A DNA stretch of 64,000 nucleotides from Daphnia pulex (taxonomy: Eukaryota > Arthropoda > Branchiopoda > Diplostraca > Daphniidae): assembly GCF_021134715.1 (NCBI RefSeq), contig NC_060028.1, positions 2,192,501 through 2,256,500 on the forward strand. The letters run 5' to 3'. The position numbers and the translations under genes were made by a program. Below the pieces are notes generated by a model, which ran no database searches, had not been told where the DNA came from, and was given only the letters and a program-made list of their open reading frames with translations. Each line of letters begins with the position of its first letter. Position 1 is the first letter of the stretch. Positions 23,416 through 36,583 of this stretch are shown here, in pieces.

Positions 23416-24357
23416 ATGGGCCAAGACGGTGAGGTATCTAACGATCAAGGGGGTGAAGTCAACCCCGCCGCTGCTGGTGGAGTCACTTTTGTTTCTGTAG
23501 AATTCGAAGTCTACGGTCATGTTCAAGGTATTTATTTATACAGCTACAACACACGTAATTTTTTAAAGCTGATCACTCCCAGTGTAAATGGCTCGTACGT
23601 AAATATTCAGCACCTGCCACCCCGCCTGCGCTATTCTCGTCCCCCACGTCCACGCCTAAGATGGTGTTGATTGACTATGATCACAAGCCTTCACACCCTG
23701 TTTCTTTTATTTCTTACATTGTGTACCAACCGTGACGTCTGTAGGATGCTACTTCACCAAGTTCTGCAAAGATACGGCCGATCAGCTGGGCCTATCCGGA
23801 TGGGTGAAAAATTCCAAAAAGGGAACCATCGTCGGTAAAGTTCAAGGAGAGAAAATTCGAATTGACGAAATGTAAGTTTTTGATTAACAAATAAGCCGAC
23901 ATTCCGTGTGGCGTATTGTTTTAAATAGCAATTTACAGATTTAGAACGTAGGGTGCAGAAGCAGGAGCAGCTCCGAACGATTTAAACGACGAAATGACGA
24001 TTGGCATCGAGCCCATTCGAGGTTCTAGATAAGGCACACGAGTCATGGTTTGGGCAGGACACGTCGTTAAATACCTTAACTATGCTGGGCTCGTCCTCTG
24101 TAGAGCGAGGAGAAACAAGCTACTTTTAGAATCTTCCTGACCCGTCATGCGCTCGGTGCCAAAGCGGATTCGTCTGTGTGTTTAACGAGTTCTACTACTA
24201 GAAATAATTAAAATTGTTGTTCCAAACCTTTTTCCTCCACAGGGCACAATGGCTGACGAGGACAGGTAGCCCCGGATGCAAGATCGACCACACCGAGCTT
24301 CGCAATTGGGAATACCTTGCACGGCCCGAGTTCCGCGGATTCAGCATCCGTTTTTGA
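23416..24357 (+). CDS. Acylphosphatase-like protein with Arg-to-Thr change at the catalytic site
   Basis: Three exons: 23416-23527, 23745-23871, 24243-24357, 354 nt or 117 residues, all in phase. The small alpha/beta acylphosphatase fold is clear: FEVYGHVQG (30-38), GWVKNSKKGTIVGKVQG (56-72) and a C-terminus ending GFSIRF. Acylphosphatases hydrolyse acyl-phosphates. The usual active site has Arg in the loop after the VQG motif (V-x-F-R) and Asn in GWVKN. Here the Asn (60) is kept, but the Arg position reads Thr (CYFTKF, T42), because exon 2 starts with GATGC at 23745. Reading through the first intron instead gives a frame that soon ends and lacks the fold. I recall similar FTK-type sequences in other arthropods, so this may be a conserved, possibly non-catalytic paralog. 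The N-terminal 20 residues are Gly/Glu/Ala-rich and extra to the family. Confidence 0.85.
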
Positions 24358-24701
24358 AGCGAATGAAAATGGTTTTTCTTTGTTTTTTCAATGTCCCGCT
24401 AATCATTTAAAACATCCACCAATTCACTTGTCAATGTAGAGGCACATGCCCACACCATATCGGCCAAAGCAGAATCGAATTTCAGAACTTTTAATTAGAT
24501 GCTGCTTGAGAGGAAAACAGATTCCGGGTGTAAATACGGCGATGGGATTCACTGCTTGGGTGGTTTAACGATCATCAAATTCAAACATGACAATTGTGTA
24601 TATGAAGCTGTTACAAAACAGAAATACACTGCCCTTGGAATTGTTTGTTTGTTGGTTTTTCTTTCTTCCTGTTTGCAGATCGGTCAAAGACAGTTTCACT
24701 T

Positions 24702-25579
24702 TTAAATGCAGTGTGACATGATTCCAGCCACGTTTTCAAATTCGATCTTCTCAGTGATGTTTTTGGTCTTGACCAAATCTTCTTGCGACGTGATGAACAC
24801 ACGGCCGTTGCCCAGGTCCTTCCAGCTGCACTTCCCGACCCATTGTTTCAAAACTTGATCTGAAAAGAGAGGTTTTTAAAATTAAAATGTCGAAAACCAT
24901 GTTAAGAGGGAATACATGGATAATATTGCCATTACCGTTGACATTGCCAAGAAGTTCTTTTAATACCGGAACTTCAATAGTTTGATAGGTAATGTTGACA
25001 ACATGAGCAACAAACTTCCTAATAGCATCTTCAAATCCTTGAACAGTAATAATTAGGTCACCACATTTGGCCAATTCCTCCCAAAACTGCTTGAATTTGC
25101 ACGTTTCCAGCAAATCAGCTAGGACCATTACTCTGCTCACTTGAGGTTCTTCCAACTGAAAAGTAAAAAAATTAATTCCTATTAAATATATTAGATTAAA
25201 CAATCATATTACATACCCTATCTTGAGTCAAAAGGCATTTGCACAGCAAGAAGTCTGTGTGAGGTAAATTGGTCATTGCCTTCAGTAGGATCAGATTAAC
25301 AATGTTACTGCGGTAGAAATTTGGGCCAAATTGGTACAATCGCAACACACTTAGGTTGGCCTCTAGGTCATACATATTTTCTTGTGCTTGCAGTTCAACA
25401 TAGCGTTCTAGCTTCTGAAGATTGTCGGGATTGTACCTAGAAATAAGAGAACAAACCGCCATTGTTCATTACAGTGTTCCTCAACTATGCAGATGGGGTT
25501 AACTTTTTCAGATTATTTTCTCTTACCTTTCAATTCCTTGTAGCATAGAAGCGATTTCTGTTTTCATCTTTTCGGCCAT
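24702..25579 (-). CDS. eIF3k: Eukaryotic translation initiation factor 3 subunit K
   Basis: Four exons (5' to 3'): 25527-25579, 25217-25436, 24936-25155, 24702-24859, 651 nt or 216 residues, matching the usual ~218. The family block RYNPDNLQKLERYVELQAQE starts at residue 18, followed by YDLEANLSVLRLYQFGP; the PCI/winged-helix half ends near KTKNITEKIEF. eIF3k is a non-essential octamer-core subunit of eIF3 on the 40S ribosome. It is tail-to-tail with the acylphosphatase-like gene (345 bp between stop codons). Confidence 0.95.
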
Positions 25580-26336
25580 TATAATGAACTGTTATTGAAA
25601 TTGTTAACAATCAGTAACTAGACTTTGACGGATGACGGAAATGTGGCTTTAGCAGACGCTTTCGGCCTAAGAGGCTCTGTTGCCATTTAAAGCATTATCA
25701 GCTAAGTGAAGGAGTGGAAACTTTCCATTTTCACTCTGCGATAAAAGTCGAGAATGAAACAAATAGAACGATTTTTTTTTGAGCTATAATTTAGGGCGAA
25801 AACCCTCATAAACCCCTCAGTCGGAAAATAACTCCGCTCCTTGGTAGGTGGAGCGGGTGGAGCTGTGGAGCTTCTTTCAACCAATGAAAGTGATTCGAAT
25901 TTCCGCCAATTTTAAAAGTTGAAGATGTAGCTGACATTTAAATCTTTGAAAAATCTTTGACAGAAGATATTTTCACGGTACACTTAGCACTTAGCAGATT
26001 AGGCGATGGTCAAAATTCAAATGATTAAAAAAGACGACAAAAAATAAAAACTAATAACTGTTACTTGCTGCCATCAGTAACTAATTTTAATAATGGTTGC
26101 TCAAACATGCTCTATGAACCCTATTTCCCCGAGGAATTCCGAGCAAACATCAAAATGCCACCTTTATAAGATACCGAGAGAGAACATATGAGATTTCCTC
26201 GTGTTGTTACTCAAGAATAATTAAAAAAAAACAGTACCGGTAAATTACCGATATTAGGCTAATTACCGGCGGTAATTGAGTGGTTTTATCATAAAAAATG
26301 TATTACATTGTACCTTTTTATTTTTTTAACTAATAA
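25580..26336. other. Intergenic region with a short dispersed repeat
   Basis: It holds the eIF3k upstream region and the 3' flank of the LRR gene. A 74 bp segment at 25868-25941 recurs at 41488-41561 with a few mismatches. Near 26236-26275 the sequence has overlapping ACCGGTAA/TTACCG palindromes. No gene was recognised. Confidence 0.5.
25868..25941 (+). repeat. 74 bp dispersed repeat, copy 1
   Basis: This matches 41488-41561 over 74 bp with a handful of substitutions, starting GAGCTTCTTTCAACCAATGA. Both copies lie in intergenic DNA and have the same orientation. It is probably a piece of an unclassified mobile element. Confidence 0.7.
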
Positions 26337-28274
26337 TTAGTAAGGGTGACGTATTTCTAATTCAAGTTCCCAATTGTTCTTGGTCAAAGTTTCTTCCCAT
26401 TCGATGGAATCTTCAAACGTTATCTTATCGCAACGTTCCAAAATCAGTTTCTTTAGAGGGATATTCTGTTGTAAAAAAAGGTTCACACCGTATTTAGTTA
26501 CTTCGTTACAGTGAGTTAACCACAATCTCTCAAGATGACGAAAGGAATTGACATGCGTTGCTTTTCGTATGATTTTGTCAGTTAGGTTATTCAAAAGTTT
26601 TATGGAAATGAATGATAGTAACGGAGAAGACAATAAGATTAACACAATTTCTGCGGGGACAAAGGAATGAAGCGAATCATCAGAACATAACATCAATTCT
26701 TCCAGATGTTTTAAGATAGGAATTTCCCTTTTATTTCCCGATTTTTGTTCTTCTTCTTTAGGCCAACGATCAAATTTGCTGCGCATATGAAGGCAAAGGT
26801 ATTGAAGCTTGTGGCAAAATTGCATTATGGTTAAAATGTCTAAGTCAAGGAAGAAAACGTCAAGTTCTAATTTTGTCAAGGAATTCCCAAATTTTTTGAG
26901 AAGGGGAAGAACTCCTCCTTCAAAAGTGATACCTCCAGAATATCTAAAAGTAACTTCATTAAAGTTTAAAGGCTTTCTTTGATCGATTTCAAGGATGTAG
27001 AGGCTTTTAAGGGAAAGTAAACTAACGAGATCCGCGTCTTTTACGATTCCATCACACATCAATGTCATGTCCACTTTTGTAATGTAAGGACAGAGGAGCA
27101 CCGATTTTTCAAGACTACCAGCTTTGTATACTGTATTTTTCAAAATATATAGGGCAAGCAACGCGTATTTAGGAATAGGTAGCCCTTGATCTGCAGCATT
27201 TTGAGCTATTTCAGCCAAACCGTCAATGGTTGCCTCATTCCAAAGTATTTTCAAGAAAGGCAGATTATTAAAAGCAGTTTTAATGCCTTGATTGGTTATT
27301 GCTTTGCAACCGTAGAAATTAAGTAAGCGAATGGATCTGCAATTTCCAATCACGCACAGTCCTCTAATTCCAGCGTCTGTGATGGGATGGTATCTTGCGC
27401 TTAGTATCCTGAATATTATTTAATTTTAGAATAAATCAATTTCATAAATTATCCACGATGCTGTAATAAGTTTTTTTTTTACCTTAATTCTGTACAATGT
27501 TGCCCAAGAAGATGCAAAAATGCATCCTGTGCTGAAGGAAACCGAGATAATTTGGACAAGCTGACATCAGTAGATACATCCAAAACTTGTAGTTTTGAAA
27601 ACTTGCATATCAGATTAATATGAAATGGAAATGCAGAATCATAATTAAACATCAACCGCATCCGCAATATTTTCAGCTGCTATATAAGTCAGAAAAGTAG
27701 GTGTCTTTAAGAACAATCTTATTTTTTCGTAAAGAGAACGCATGTTTAAATCTTAATGTAATTTAGATACAAACTCTACTTACTTTGCTTCTTACTGAAG
27801 CCAGTCGAAGAATGTAATGTGTATCTTTTTTCCTTTGATCAAGTTTTCCACCAGCCATAAATGGTATTTCTAATTCAGTAAGGTGTGGTGTTATTAAAAG
27901 GGGAAGGTATTCAATAGCTCTTGGCCGGTATTGGTCTCCGACGAGAAATACGAAAATACTTTTACAAGTAAAGTTGAGAAAACCGTCCACAACATTTGAA
28001 GCTGGTGAAAAAAAAAAGAATAAAGACAAAAATAATAGTATCATGGCCTTTCATGGGTTGGCTTTGAGATTGAGCAGTAAAATGTAAAACCTATAAATAT
28101 TAGTCCGTCGTTATACTTACGTAACTGATCAAATGGATTATTTGTGTTGTTTTCTAAATCCAGTTCGTTATCCATAAGGGCAACAATATCCGATTCACTT
28201 AGAAACAATTTCATATTGTGCAAAATTACATATTCACACAATCTTGATAGCGATTTGACACTTTTCAGTTGCAT
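26337..28274 (-). CDS. Leucine-rich-repeat protein of unknown function (AMN1/F-box-LRR style)
   Basis: Four exons (5' to 3'): 28121-28274, 27784-28001, 27483-27676, 26337-27408, summing to 1,638 nt, exactly 546 codons, or 545 residues. The first 50 residues (MQLKSVKSLSRLCEYVI...) form a helical N-terminus; I do not see a full F-box consensus. From about residue 60, degenerate leucine-rich repeats run to the end, with cysteine-containing-type units such as ITDAGIRGLCVIGNC, IRLLNFYGCKAITNQGI and LERLWLTHCNEVTKYGVNLF, as in F-box/LRR (FBXL) and AMN1 proteins. A substrate-recognition role in ubiquitin ligation is therefore possible but not shown. The intact frame suggests a living gene; it may belong to a lineage-expanded family. 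Confidence 0.8.
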
Positions 28275-28730
28275 TTAGCCTGCCGAATAGCTTCTAGTTC
28301 CCGCCGTGTCGTTTAGAAGAGTATTCATTTAACCGCATTTAACACTTTGGAAGATTGATCGTATTAACCTTGATGCATGGTTGATAAAAATCCAAGGCTC
28401 TGATTGGACCTATCAAAAATAAATATCTGTTCTCGGATTTGTTTTGCCCAAAACAACATCTAGCACATCACATGATAATATGCTGACGTTTTTTATGAAG
28501 GAATACAAGGTCAGTTAAATAGAAAGAGTAAATCGATTACGCTGACGATATGTACGCCTGAGTATGCCACCATAGCCTTGAAGAAAAAGTAGAACCAAGG
28601 TCCTAATAAGCCTTATATCTTAGAACTATACGGTATATTTGATCATGTTTACTGTCCTTTAAAAAGTACTAGGAAAGCAAATATCGTTGAGGTTGGGCAA
28701 TATCGATCCATTTTCAACCTATATAATCGG

Positions 28731-29189
28731 CATTCGAGCAAAAAAGTTTCACTTCTATAAGGACCCACTGCATTTGTTGGGCTCTTGAACAAAGGATTTG
28801 CCGTTATATTTTGCCGATATTTTGCAAAAAGTAACGGTTTAAAAACGTGTATTTGCAAACTTCCGGTAATGTTGATGATTTTCGTTCACTTTTTTCTTAC
28901 AATGAAGCACTGATTATTATAAAGTCTAAGTTAACATATTAAAAAAATATGATGAACCATTGGGCGATTATAAATAGCAAGGAACGGGCGAAACACACGA
29001 GCGACTAGATTACTAAACGCTAGAAATGTATATATTTGTTTACGATTATTTTCCCACACCAAATTTGTTTCCTTCACTAGCATGTGCATCAATCCGAATC
29101 CGATGCGATTGCGTCAAAGTAATCGTTCAACTTCCGTGGAATCGGTTTGTTGGGTGTGACATTGGACATATTATTAGAAGGCGGATCAT
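28731..29189 (-). pseudogene. Partial duplicate of the Myt1 last exon and 3' flank
   Basis: About 459 bp match 62341-62789 closely (identical over long stretches from ~28850 to 29189). The matching part of the source is the end of the last coding exon of the Myt1 gene plus its 3' flank. Homology stops abruptly at 29189 after GCGGATCAT, inside that exon, so this is a truncated genomic copy with no kinase domain. The stop-codon region is kept with a substitution just after it. No flanking exon is present. Confidence 0.85.
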
Positions 29190-29992
29190 TTTTTCAGAAC
29201 ACTGTCATTGGGAACCACCTCTCCATACCCCTGAATATACTCCCTGTTTTCATGCGCTCTTTTCCCCACCAAATGAAAATGATGTAAGAATGACTGACTT
29301 CACATCTGCTAAATAGCTTTATAGATTATAGATGAACGCGATGAACCACCTTATTTTAGATTTGTAATTTCGTTTGGGCGAATCAATTTGAGTGATAAAA
29401 TTATCAAATTTTTGAGATCATTATGTTCACAGTTTTATTAGAATTTAGAATAAAATAAACAAAAAATTAAACCTACTTCGTATTCGAAATATAAGCTAAT
29501 ATAAGATGATATCAGATATTTTCTCAATTATTCAATTTAAACTTTGTTATACTATCGGTGGCTATATTACCAAATATACGGGAGAGAAAAATATGCAGCA
29601 TTTCTTGTCTGCTGCATAATAATGGCAACTCGATTATCTTTTATACACAGTCCACAGAAACATTTGTCATTTAAGCATAATAAAGTTGGCACACTAATTC
29701 AGAAAACACACACGTATATCGTTTAAGAAGTAAAAGCGGTTAACCCTTTTGAAGACTATCAGTATGTACAATTAATGTCAATGTTAAATGTTAATCCTAA
29801 CCACATTTTCTATTTATGGAATAACATGTTTTGTATAGTATCACCGACTATGAAGTCAGTACGAAGTCTAGGATAATATATCGGTTGAGTATAATCGGAA
29901 TTCATACATTATTTCTGAAAGAGATCTAAAACTCGGTCACATCTTTCAGTCAGTAGATCTGTGCGATTTCTTTATTTGCATAAAATCTAAAG
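29190..29992. other. AT-rich intergenic stretch
   Basis: About 800 bp between the Myt1-derived fragment and the TGS1 stop codon. No gene, hairpin or repeat copy was recognised; short reading frames here look random. Confidence 0.5.
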
Positions 29993-32163
<2,171 letters not shown>

Positions 32164-33941
32164 CTACCTTAATTTTAATAAATAATTTACTGCAAATTAC
32201 TTCACTATTTCAAATAATTGGAGAAATTCATAATGATTTTACCATGCTTCTGTGTCCGAACATTTTTTTTTGTAAAATTCAAGCTCTTGCCTTGTGAATT
32301 ACAACATACATTATAAAAATTAGCTATATCAACTTCAATTACATATTATACAATATTAATTATACTAAAATACTACCTATGCAGGAAAGTCCGATTGGAA
32401 AGTGGGGTCTTAGTGGGGACACGGTGGTGAGAAACTAAGCCAAGTACACGTAAATACGTATAGTTAATTAAAATAAATCCAATGAACACAATCAGTACCC
32501 TACTCAAAACAGTTACCGATGGTACTAGTAATGTAAATAAGAAGTGAAAACAGTACTAATAAAAATAGAAGAAGTTTCGACAGACACCGTTTGTAGCCGT
32601 GCATTCACTCATTCAGTCACTGTTTGTTTTTGTATCTAGGTTCTAGCCTTCTAGGATACGCCATGACGTTGCCAGCTAACTTAATCTAAGCCATGGAGGA
32701 GTACTGCAGAGCCTCTTGTGGGTGTGTGGTGAACTACATAGGGAAACTCAGTCTTTCTAGTCTAAGTCTAAGTCTCTGCTTGTAGATTATGGCACTAGTG
32801 TTTTGCAGGTTACTGCAGATACGTAAAAGAAGCGTAAATCACAGTAATTAAGTCCTTCGAGCTCGCAATTAGATCGTTTTTTTTTAATTTTTAAAATCGA
32901 AGTCTACCTATAAAGGAAGTCAAACTAAATTAAAAGCAGTGTGTTTGTATATGTACGATGTTCATTAGTACTATCAAAATTCGTATATTATAGAACGCCT
33001 ATGGTGTGTTGGATAAGGCGTTTGGATTTATTCACCGCCAAGCTCTAAACTGTAGAACAGAATACAAATTATCGAATAATTGAGTCACTCTCTCGTTAGC
33101 GGTGACATCAAGTAAACGTTGTTTCACGACGGTAACAAGCCTGACTAATCAATTATGTAATTTTATTTTGCTGATTGATTAACTAGGATTTATTCCGTAA
33201 TCTAATTAACTTCAAGCGTAATCCATCAGACATTCGAATCCCAAGAGACGCAAATTTTTTTTTAATCCACATTTTATTTTTATTTATTGATTTGTATTAT
33301 AAGGATTTTTGTCAGTATGAAATTTTTAATTGTAAGTATATTTCAACAAGTTAAATAATTCCTGGATCAAAATGATGCAGTAGAAGAAAATTCTCATACT
33401 CCAGCGGTGTTATTTTAAAGTAAACTTTGCCATATCGACTTTGCTTAAAATACCTTCCTTGCATAATCTGAAATGTAAAATTTGTTATGAACTCACACAC
33501 TCATTGTGTTTGACACTGTTTGGCTGTTAGCCTGTTGAGTGTTGACTGACAGACTGAATACATCAAAACGTTTAAGGAGAACTAATTAAGTAAATGAAAT
33601 TATTTTTGTTCTGGTCGCACCGCATATTTTTTGTGTAATTTTAAGACCAAAAAGTCCGAAATCTGTCGTGAAACGCCCGAGCTATGGAGCGTTACATACA
33701 TACAGACAAAGTGACATGGTATTTTTTTTTCTGCGTATGCGACTATTAGCTTCGCCCTTCGGGCTCGCAATTATTTTTTCAGCTTAAATTATTTTCCACA
33801 GTATTGTAAACCGGCAATGCTGTACCCAAGGCGCTTACTTTAAGAACTGTGGTTTTCAGAGTTCAGCTTGTAAAGCTCGTCATTTCAGAGTTTTCCGCGT
33901 CTTCCTACCTTAATTGAAAATTACCAGAGTGATCGCTCTGC
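32164..33941. other. Intergenic stretch upstream of TGS1, no gene seen
   Basis: About 1.8 kb of AT-rich sequence. It might hide the missing first exon of the TGS1 gene, but I found no matching coding sequence on the minus strand. A tRNA-like A-box and a distant TTCGAATCC motif (about 33003 and 33233) are too far apart for a tRNA. Confidence 0.4.
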
Positions 33942-33942
33942 G

Positions 33943-34480
33943 ATCATGATAGGTAATTGTAATTGTAGTAGGAAGGAATGAGAGAGACCCTAAGGGTGTA
34001 GAACTATTTTATTTTAGCATTTTCAAAGATTTGAAGGTTATGTAGCCTTCGTCGGCCGCTGCACGCCCCCTTTTCCTCAGACTTATACTGAGGTGGCCGC
34101 GTGCCGAAAACAATAACGTTGAAACAAGAAGTACTTGACATACAGAATATAAGGGCAACATTGGAAAAAAGAAACAATTTCTTTGGAGGCATAAAAAACT
34201 GACTGCTTGTCAGAAAAAGCCGAATAGAGATTACATAAAGAGATAATGGCTTCTTGAGGGGAACAATATGTTGAGTCCAGAGGGAAAGAGACGGACAATT
34301 TTTTGGCAGGCCGTTTGCTCACGTTGGTTGGCCTGTGCTGCCTCCTGCCCGGCCTCTTTTGGAATGCCTCTCCGGTTGAATCCTGGGAAATGGCCCGTAC
34401 AAAATGCAACATTTAAGATGTGGGAATAGAAGAATGAGCGGGAGGATTGAGGGTTGGGAATAAAGACCCTTAGGGTCTCG
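33943..34480. mobile_element. Left inverted-repeat arm of a DIRS-like element remnant
   Basis: Positions 33943-33984 are the reverse complement of 37855-37896 with two mismatches in 42. In addition, GAGACCCTAAGGGT at 33984-33997 faces its exact complement at 34466-34479. Taken with the tyrosine-recombinase and reverse-transcriptase remnants at 37.9-39.85 kb, this is best read as the inverted terminal region of the same DIRS-like retrotransposon, later split by the 3.36 kb insertion starting at 34481. Confidence 0.55.
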
Positions 34481-34818
34481 CAACTACACGACAGATGGGC
34501 AAAAGTTTGCGTCAATAACTGAAATGGGGTTTCAATAGCTATGTTTATTCAACTATTATTTGTTGGATTTCTTTCACCTAACACAGCGCACATGAATGCA
34601 TGATAAGAGAACATGTGGCTCCACGTATAATCTGTGTGTATTGTGGCTAAGAAATGACGTGTAGACTCGTGTTGATTTACCGCCACACATTTTATAGCAG
34701 CTGTGTTGGCATTATAAATTATTATAATGCCAATATATATTTTATAGCAACTGCTATTAACCAAACCACAAGCCAAACTAAACTGAAAACGAAACATACT
34801 TTGGGGGTAGGGTGAGCA
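34481..34818 (+). repeat. 338 bp direct repeat, copy 1
   Basis: Identical to 37506-37843 except for one visible substitution (G/A in TTTACC[G/A]CCACAC near 34682). It starts CAACTACACGACAGATGGGC and ends GGGTGAGCA. The two copies bound a block that holds an ionotropic-receptor fragment and a lectin-like gene. The near identity implies a recent origin. Confidence 0.9.
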
Positions 34819-35144
34819 AGAGAAACGTAAACAATTTTGCGCTGGACATTCCCAGCAAGTTGGCATCTTGAAAAGTCTTTCAAGAGAAACGGCATCACGC
34901 CCCAGAATGTCATCTATTATTCGAAGATCTAAAAGACGAGAAACAGCACATCCACCACCACGATAACGTCTTTGATGAAACGGGCATTAATAATGATTCA
35001 ACGAAATGCGATTCGCTCGCTGATAACGAGCGTTTGACAGACAATAATCGCTAAAAAAAGAAACGCTATATCTACGAAAATAGCGACCGAACACGGAGTA
35101 TTTATTCAACTCTAGTTCTTGCTACAAGCGGGGGCCAATCACTT

Positions 35145-35736
35145 TTGTTTTGGTCGTCGCAAGATGAGGTCGACTATATCGCATCTGGCTTTATTATTCT
35201 GATTGCAATTTTATTAATGGACCAATGCCCGTGTGAACGGATCCACGGCCATCTTCGAATCACTTCGTATTACGTAAGTGGCAAGACTACGTTTGGTTCA
35301 TTAAGGTTAACAACCAGTAACGATGTGTGCTCTCAGAATCCACTTGCTAATTTGCCCAATGTGGCCATCAATAAAATTGGCATGTTGGAGTCGAAATTGA
35401 TTTACATCCTCGCGAAATTCCTTAACTTCACGTAAGGAGAAAACATGAATTTTATTACTCATACGTTTCATAGATGATTCGGTTTTGTTTGCGTTGATTT
35501 TTATTCATCCTGCAGATACGAAATTTCCGTTCCCACGGACGTTCATCAGTTGGGCTCACATGACGAAACGAAAGGCAACGGTTCGTGGACTGGATTGCTG
35601 GGCCAATTTCTTCGCGATGTGCGAATTTTTTTTTTTTTCCTCGTCACTAACTAACGATTTCTTCTTATTCTTCAAGGAAGTGGATATGTCAATTTCATTT
35701 GGTCCTTGGTTTCACTCGAGGCATTTGGTTTCGTGA
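35145..35736 (+). pseudogene. Ionotropic receptor (IR/iGluR family) ligand-binding domain fragment
   Basis: Three coding pieces: about 35145-35432, 35518-35621 (after TCCTGCAG) and about 35679-35728 (after TTCTTCAAG). Joined in frame they read as the S1 half of an ionotropic glutamate-receptor-type ligand-binding domain: a hydrophobic start, then LIYILAKFLNFTYEISVP, GNGSWTGLLGQFLRD and EVDMSISFGPW. This matches the arthropod IR pattern (KFLNFTYE..., GSWTGLIGQL, EVD(M/I)...). Such receptors are chemosensory ligand-gated channels in sensory neurons; cladocerans carry many. Here the frame ends in TGA at 35734-35736, just inside a 43 bp inverted repeat, and nothing downstream encodes the channel pore or S2 lobe. 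It is therefore a truncated copy broken by an insertion. Confidence 0.75.
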
Positions 35737-35974
35737 TTTCCATTCAATTCTGAATCAAAATCATGTATTGACAAAACGAATTACTTAATCAGAATCAGCG
35801 TTTAATTTTCATTATACCGTGTGATTTCTGTTGAATTTCATGAGATATTGGTTTTTGCAGATTTTGACAAAAGTGGGAAGGCTTATACCCTTCCCACTTT
35901 TTCAGTTTTGGCCAAATTTTAAATTTTCCTTTCAATACATCATTTCGATTCAGAATTGAATGGAAATCACGAAA
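35729..35974. mobile_element. Small inverted-repeat (MITE-like) insertion
   Basis: Arms 35729-35771 and 35932-35974 are 43 bp inverted copies with a few mismatches, starting TTTCGTGATTTCCATTCAAT. The element begins exactly where the ionotropic-receptor exon stops being coding. It contains a further small hairpin GTGGGAAGG...CCTTCCCAC near 35873-35898. Confidence 0.65.
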
Positions 35975-36213
35975 ATCAAGTTTATTTTTACGTTGGTGTT
36001 ATAGTTTTTGAAAAAAAACGTAAAAATCCAAAAATGAAGTTGGTGCGCTAACAGCAATTTGTTTTCGTATAATTTTGAAATGGCTAGTTTGACGACCAAA
36101 TGAATTTCTTAATCAGAATCAGCGTTCAATTTTGATTATACCGTGGGATTTTTGTCGAATTTCATGAGATGTCGATTTTTGCAGATTTTGACCAAAGTCG
36201 GAAGGCTATACCC
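35778..36213 (+). repeat. ~112 bp direct repeat pair
   Basis: Segment 35778-35890 recurs at 36102-36213 with about ten differences (shared core CTTAATCAGAATCAGCG, ending GAAGGC(T)TATACCC). The first copy lies inside the inverted-repeat element, so the second may be a relic of a second insertion of the same family. Confidence 0.65.
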
Positions 36214-36583
36214 TCCCCATAAAACAATAATTCACGCTGAAGTCTAGCGTGAGAAAGTAAGCTAGGGCAAACAATTTATAGAATTGTTCCAACATCTATT
36301 CATTCTTAGTCTACCCTATTATACTTCGAAAGTTTTAATGAACTCTGTGGTTGGTCTGGATTTTCTTTTATGGATATGAGTTATTTCCTGTAATAAGCCA
36401 TTTGGAAAACGTGGAAACCATTTTCGTACAACCGAATGGCACCAGTTCCTTCCAAACAGTGTACGAACATGTACAATAAAGTTTCTTTTTTCAAATAGGT
36501 TAAAACAATAAACAAAAAGGTTGCTTATGCTTGTTTATTGAATAAGAATTTAGGGAAATGGGGTCAAGTATCAGTATATGGGG

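Noticed and set aside
33000-33245. tRNA-like A-box (about 33003) and B-box-like TTCGAATCC (about 33233)
   Set aside because: The boxes are about 230 bp apart and no cloverleaf can be drawn; at most a weak SINE relic.
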